The notes under the pieces were generated by a model. That model was not told the DNA's origin. It saw nothing but the letters and a program-made list of their open reading frames with translations, and did no database searches. Position numbers and translations under genes: made by a program. Below are positions 58,906 through 64,000 of a stretch of DNA of 64,000 nucleotides, piece by piece (the first letter of the stretch is position 1; the number at the start of each line of letters is the position of its first letter). The stretch lies in assembly GCF_027409185.1 (NCBI RefSeq), contig NC_084474.1, positions 95,325,861-95,389,860 of the forward strand, in the 5' to 3' direction. Origin of the DNA: Cynocephalus volans (Eukaryota > Chordata > Mammalia > Dermoptera > Cynocephalidae).

Positions 58906-59950
58906 CAAGGAAAGGGAACAGGGGCTGTAGGAGTAAGTGATTCTCAGGGGGTCTCAGTGGGCTGCAGAACAGACACTGTCCTGGGACAAAGTGTCTTTGG
59001 CCTGCAGAGCAATGACTGGTACATGATTTTCTTCAAAACACTGAATGGGACCAAAATATAAAACAATGGTCTGGGACAAAAGTTAGTCCAGGTGTGTGAC
59101 GGACTTGCACGTCCAGGTACGTGACATGCGTTAGGTTAACAAAACTCGGGGAAAGAACCAGAGGTAATTGTCTTCTTCTTTGGCAGGTCGACTTTAGGCG
59201 GATAAGGGAACGGCCTCCTCCTGTGCTTTGGAGAGAGACTGGGGATTGACAGACAGGAGAGGAGGAGGTCAGAGAGGACTTGAGGCTGCACCTTCGCTCC
59301 AGCCTGTAAAAGTGCCATATTTTGGGGGAATAGCTTTCTGCACCCCAACAATACAAAACTTAGGGAAGACGCCTCCTGGCTCTCCAAAGTAGCCCAGATG
59401 GGCTATGGGAAACTTTCCCTGGTTTGGCAACTGCTGGGACTCATAGTGACATTCCATCCTCCAGGCGGCCTGGCCTGGAGCCCTGTTGGTTGTGGCCTTG
59501 TCCACCATGGCCTCGGGCTAAATACCTGGCTATTGTCACAGCCCCTCAAAATCTGACCTCTTCAGTCCGGTCCATGGTGGGGGAGGCTGTGTCCCTTGCT
59601 CAGGTCCTGAACGATCAAGCAGTGGAAGGGAGAAGCCCGGCTCTGGGTTAAAAACCTGTGTGTGACTTTCAGGCCTGGCCGCTGGAGGCAACTGCACAGG
59701 GTCTCCTGGGCAGCCTCACGTCACAGGAAGCTGCGCCCCCCCGACGTGTGTGGGCCGGCTCTGCAGGGATGGGCCGGGGCTCAGGCCACTGGCCAGCTGC
59801 TGGTGCCCTCTGGCCTACTAGTGGGAAGGGACAGGGACCTCAGGACAGTTCCCCCAGGGGCTGACTCAGGACATCCCACGCCTAGCCCTTCCCCTCGCCC
59901 GCTCCCCACCCAGTTTATAAAACTGCCGGGTTTAATTCCATTTTAATTAA
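58905..59950. other. Possible rest of LTR B, then GC-rich DNA
   Basis: There are no clear boundaries, no coding gene and no other repeat I can name. Confidence 0.3.
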
Positions 59951-61480
59951 CCTGATCTAATATAACAGAACCAAGGTTTTGCTTTATTAATTACGTCTCA
60001 CTTTTTTCGTCATTCATTTCTGCCTTTATCATTATTATTTTCTTCCATTTGCTTTGTTTTTTTTTTTTCTCCAGTTTTTTTGAGTTGGGAATCGCATTCG
60101 TAATTGTCATTTAATATTTCCTTTCTACTGGAATCAAAGTTGAGGGCTTTAAAGCATTGTCTGCAGCATTGATACTTGAAGAGCACCTTGTCTGCATAAA
60201 ACACTCACGTCAAACTGTGTCCCCTGAGGTTGTTTTGTTTTCTTTTGTCATTTCTGCTTTACTGTTGTCTTGCTTTGTGTGCAGCTGTTGACAAGTCTGG
60301 TGCCAAGCTACTTTTTTATTTGTACATATTTTCTTGTTGGTTGCAGGCTCTGACGATTACTTTTGTACTTTTTAACCTGAAATTTTTACTGGTATAGTCT
60401 TCAGGTCACCGTGTTTTTCAAGGAACCAGGTGAGCCTTTTAACATGCAGATGCAGATCGGTTCGTCTCTCAGCTGTTTTCCTTCCCGCTCGATTATAACA
60501 CGGTTTCAAAACTACAGTTTTACGTGTACTGTCCCTTGGAACTGTACGTTAGTTGTTATTTCTAGTTTCTTTCATTTCGTTCATGAATTTCCTCGTTTCT
60601 CATTTTATATCTTCCTTTTTATTGCCTACTTTTGTTCTGAGAGTTTGAATTTCCAGTGCAAGGTGTTTTTCTAAATCTCCAAGTGTTTTCATTCAGGTGT
60701 TACAGATTCGCTCTGCTTCACAGGTTTTCTGGGAAATTTTTTATCAGCAAAGGTTTTGGCTCCTTTTTCTTTTTCTCTGTATGGACTTGTGTGTGGAAGT
60801 CGTCATCGTCGTTTCTGCTGTGACACGGAGCAGAAGAGCTGGGGAGCTTCACGTGGCTCACCCGATTCCTCATCCCCAGGCCGCCCCCTCCTGCCTGCGC
60901 GGGGAAGTGCAGGGTCGTAAGTGCAGGGTCAGTAACTGGGTTCGGCGTTGGTGGTGGTGGAGGGGTTGGTGTGTCTTCCACTCTTTGTTGCCACAGCACT
61001 TAATTTCCCCCACCAAGCCTCCAAACTGTCACCCCCTTCCTTCTAGTCTGTTCCCACAGAGGGATGTGTTTCTCTCTGCAGCCTGGTTCCCACACCCACG
61101 AGTCTGTCACCTGCAGCCAGCACCCTGACCTGCCACCCTGAGGCCTGCTTCCAGCAATCTCACACTCAGCAGGGCACTTTCTCTTTCTGGGAGGACATTG
61201 CTCTGTCCCCGTCACTCTCAGCCCCTCGCTCGTTCCCCCTCTTGCACAGTGTGAGCCACCAGAGATGGCCCTGCCAGAATTTTGTGTTTTTCTAATAAAG
61301 GTAAATGACATTTGTGGTATTTTCTCCCTTCTGTGTATGCTGAAGTTATGGGACACGTCGGGTTCTATTGTCTCCCCTGTTCATCTTTTTTTTTTTTTTT
61401 TTCTTGCTGGAAAGGGTTTGTCTATATTTGGATATAGGCAGCTGAATTATCCTAGAGCAACCCAGAAGTCAGTGCTGTTG
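59950..61480. other. Unassigned DNA, partly L1-like antisense
   Basis: AT-rich to 60830 with L1-like antisense phrases, then a GC-richer unique patch to 61260. A T-rich run lies at 61387-61402. No gene is seen. Confidence 0.35.
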
Positions 61481-61482
61481 CT

Positions 61483-61637
61483 TTTTTTTTAAATTTATCA
61501 ATATACAATGTAGTTGATTTTCATGGCCCTTTACCAATTCCTTCCTTTCCCCCCTCTTTATTTTAAATTTTAGATTCTAGATTTCCCAATGCTAGTATGT
61601 AGAAATACAACCAATTTTTATATATTGATCTGGTATC
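61483..61637 (-). mobile_element. L1 3' end and ORF2 fragment, antisense
   Basis: 'aaatttatcaatatacaatg' matches the complement of the 3' UTR of the L1 at 45.7 kb in diverged form, then ORF2-like complement follows up to the LTR. Confidence 0.6.
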
Positions 61638-62196
61638 TGTTGCTTTGCGTTGCTTTGCCCCCCACGGATTTGTCACCCCACTTCCCCTGGGAGATGCAAA
61701 GGATTACTCAAAGTCCATCCCTTCTGAGCAGTGAGAGGCCCCGAAGTGGTTAATCTCCCACCGGAACCCTCAAGTGAGAGGGATCCCTTCCTTGGGAAAT
61801 TAACATCGAATTGGGGTTCTCTTCCTGCATTTATTTTTCAGACCAGGAAGTTACAGGAAGAGACATAGGTGGGGTTATAGTTTAACAATATAGGCTGGTA
61901 ACTTTCAGTGAAACAAGCCAGATGACATTCCAGTAGACAATCAAGTGGTCCTATCAACAAAAGCTTGATCTCAGCAAACATTCCTTCCTATAGCAATTTC
62001 TCAGTATCTTTACACAACAATCAGTAACTAGTCTGTCTTTGAGACTGACAACCTGCTGTGCCACAATCCTTATCTTGCAACAGAGACTTACAGCCTGAGG
62101 AAAATTTCCAGTCCTCCGCAAGGTCAATATTTGAAACTGCAAGGCTTTGGAAAACCAGGCCCTGTGAAGTACATATGCTTTATAGTATATTCCACA
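61638..62196 (-). mobile_element. Solo LTR, ERV family A, copy 3
   Basis: Full-length antisense match to copies 1 and 2 (559 bp, TG...CA). The flanking 6-bp duplication GGTATC is perfect (61632-61637 and 62197-62202). It splits an antisense L1 ORF2 relic. Confidence 0.9.
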
Positions 62197-62202
62197 GGTA
62201 TC

Positions 62203-62958
62203 CAGTGATCTTGCTAAATTTATTTATTAATTCAGATATTTGCTCTGTCCATCCTATTGAACTTTGTAAATTTGAAATCATATGATGTCCAAATGATGAG
62301 AGGCTGATTTCCAATCTGAAACGCCCCTTGTTTCTTTCTCCTGTTGTGACACCTGGGTAGGACTTCCCAGACAAGAGTGAATAGAACTGGGAATAGACGG
62401 TGTCCTTGTTTTGACCCAGACTGGAGGGAAGTGCTCAATCACTGATGAAAGAGTTCTTGAGTTCATGAAGGTGATGTAAGTTACAGCCTGTTTTATAGGC
62501 TCCTGTTATCAGATTAGAAAAATCTCCCGTTCCTAATTTGCTGAGATAGTTATCATAGATCATGCTGAATTTTATGAAATGATTCTCTGCTTATATTAGA
62601 ATATAGAGTATGTTTTCCTTGTTGTAGACCACTGGTGGTTTTTTGATAATATTTTCAGGATACTTTATCATTAATTTTCATGTGAGATTGGCCTGGAAAC
62701 TTTATCTCTTGCAAGCCCCTTCTCATTTTCTAAAAACTTAAAATTATGCTAGCCCCTTAAAATTAACAGTTTGTTTTAAAGAGTTTCTGGAAAATCAAAT
62801 TTATCTTTCCTGTAAATGTTTGGAAGAATTTACCAGTGAGAGCATCTAAATCTTGAGTTTTTCTTTGTAGAAAGAGTCTTTTAAATCAGCTTTTTGAGGT
62901 ATTATTTATAAAAATAAAATTTACGATTTCAAGTACACAGTTTTAGGAGTTTTATCAC
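62203..62958 (-). mobile_element. Old L1 relic, antisense
   Basis: It resumes the ORF2 complement interrupted by the LTR ('tcttgctaaatttatttatt' onward), and has many stops. Confidence 0.65.
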
Positions 62959-62960
62959 AT

Positions 62961-63042
62961 ATGAGGGTACTTCAGAAAGTTCGTGGAAAAATAGAATTGA
63001 AAGATGACATGAGCCCCTCCATGAGCTTTTGGAAGTGCCCCA
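62961..63042 (+). mobile_element. Palindromic MITE (mariner-like)
   Basis: About 80 bp. The left arm is gagggtacttcagaaagttc (62963 on) and the right arm (63018-63041) is tccatgagcttttggaagtg then cccc. The arms are imperfect inverted repeats. Non-coding. The superfamily is inferred from size, palindromy and nearby TA. Confidence 0.6.
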
Positions 63043-63049
63043 TGTGTAC

Positions 63050-63240
63050 AGTCGTGCCACTGTCACCACATCCACATGTAGAACATTGCGTAATCAAAAC
63101 CATGACCTACTTGGGAATAAGTTTAACAAAATATGTGCAAAAGAAATTAAAGACTTAAACATATGAAAAGACATGTCATGTTCATGGATTGGAAGACTCA
63201 CTGTTGTTGGGATTTAAATTCTCCACAAATTGGTGATATT
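63050..63240 (+). mobile_element. L1 ORF2 fragment, sense
   Basis: 'tacttgggaataagtttaac' then 'tgttcatggattggaagactc' is L1 ORF2 text in sense orientation, decayed. Confidence 0.6.
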
Positions 63241-63259
63241 CTAAATGTCATTAATTCTT

Positions 63260-63620
63260 TTATTTTTGTAATGTATTTTTTATTGTTATTGAAATAATTG
63301 TAGATTCACATGGAACTTTAAGAAATAACAGACGTATCTGTCTACCTTTACCCACTTTTTCCTAATGGTTACATTTTGCAAAGCTATAGTATAACATCCC
63401 AGCCGGACGTTGACGTTAGTACAACCCACGGACATAGACTTTCCCATCGTACTCGTGTGTGTGAGCGCACTTAGTTGCATACAATTTCATCACATGCGTA
63501 TCTTCGTGGATCCATTGCCACAACCAGATACTGCACATCTCCACCATCATGAGGATCTTTCCTGCTGCCCTTTTATAACCACACCTGTCTGCAGGTGGAG
63601 CAAAGACAAAATGCCCACCG
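63260..63620 (-). mobile_element. L1M-type 3' end, antisense
   Basis: 'ttgtagattcacatggaact' and 'ccagatactgcacatctcc' follow a common old L1 3' UTR in complement. Confidence 0.6.
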
Positions 63621-64000
63621 AACTGAGAATGAAAAATGAAACAGGCACTTCCATGCAGTAAAGCAGAGAATTTTAACTGAGGGCAATTACCTGTCGGGTG
63701 CTAGATCCTGCTGGTGGCGACCCAGGAGCGTAGGCAAAGTTTCTCAGCGCCACCCCCTGGTGGAGCCCAGGTTTACACAGGCAGGTCACACAAAGCAATT
63801 GCTACGACACAAGCTGACGTCCTACTTATGATCACGATTGTCATCTTTGGTGGTCTTGTGACACAGGTAGCCGGCCGCTGTTACCACGCCAGGACTGAAT
63901 CATTAGGTCCCTTTTTTAGAGTCCAGAAGCCACTTCACCCTGTTGTTCTGACCTTCTTAGCCCCAGTATAACTGCCGTGGACGGAGCTCGCCCAGGACCC
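63620..64000. other. Unassigned DNA at the window end
   Basis: A CTCF-like but imperfect motif (complement CCACCAGGGGGTGG at about 63750-63763) is the only noteworthy signal. Confidence 0.3.

Overview
The window looks like nuclear DNA from a placental mammal, most likely a colugo (Dermoptera: Galeopterus or Cynocephalus). The lineage clue is four interspersed SINEs built from two or three tandem tRNA-Ile-like units (35.6, 47.5, 50.0 and 55.0 kb). That architecture is known from the CYN SINEs of colugos. This is inference from pattern, not from a database search. The two genes seen are intron-containing, the rest is dominated by mammalian repeats, and no prokaryotic features are present.

Layout. 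1-13.5 kb is GC-rich intergenic DNA with repeat relics, two CTCF-like motifs and a long polypurine tract. 13.5-17.65 kb is LY6E on the + strand, with a CpG-island promoter, one visible non-coding first exon, three coding exons and a poly(A) signal. 17.7-21.2 kb is a diverged tandem duplication plus three interferon-response-like (ISRE) sites. 21.2-30.2 kb is intergenic with MaLR, ERV and ERVL LTR relics and an old L1. 30.29-33.3 kb is a second intact Ly6 gene on the - strand, closest to LY6S/mouse Ly6A-Ly6C. It has a composite ISRE/GAS/kappaB-like element upstream. 33.3-64 kb is gene-poor and repeat-rich: MER20, three solo LTRs of one ERV family with 6-bp target duplications, a CA/minisatellite array, a nearly complete L1 (39.08-45.89 kb) with a 3' transduction, and many antisense L1 relics.

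Biology. Both genes encode secreted-then-GPI-anchored three-finger (LU) proteins with ten cysteines, two phase-1 introns and the C-terminal CC...LCN motif. In other mammals LY6E and the Ly6A/LY6S group are interferon-inducible surface proteins with roles in immunity and virus restriction. The ISRE sites near both genes suggest a small interferon-regulated LY6 locus, with LY6E and the LY6S-like gene lying tail to tail. No other intact protein gene was found. Most other long open frames are GC-rich, low-complexity or repeat artefacts, apart from L1 ORF fragments.
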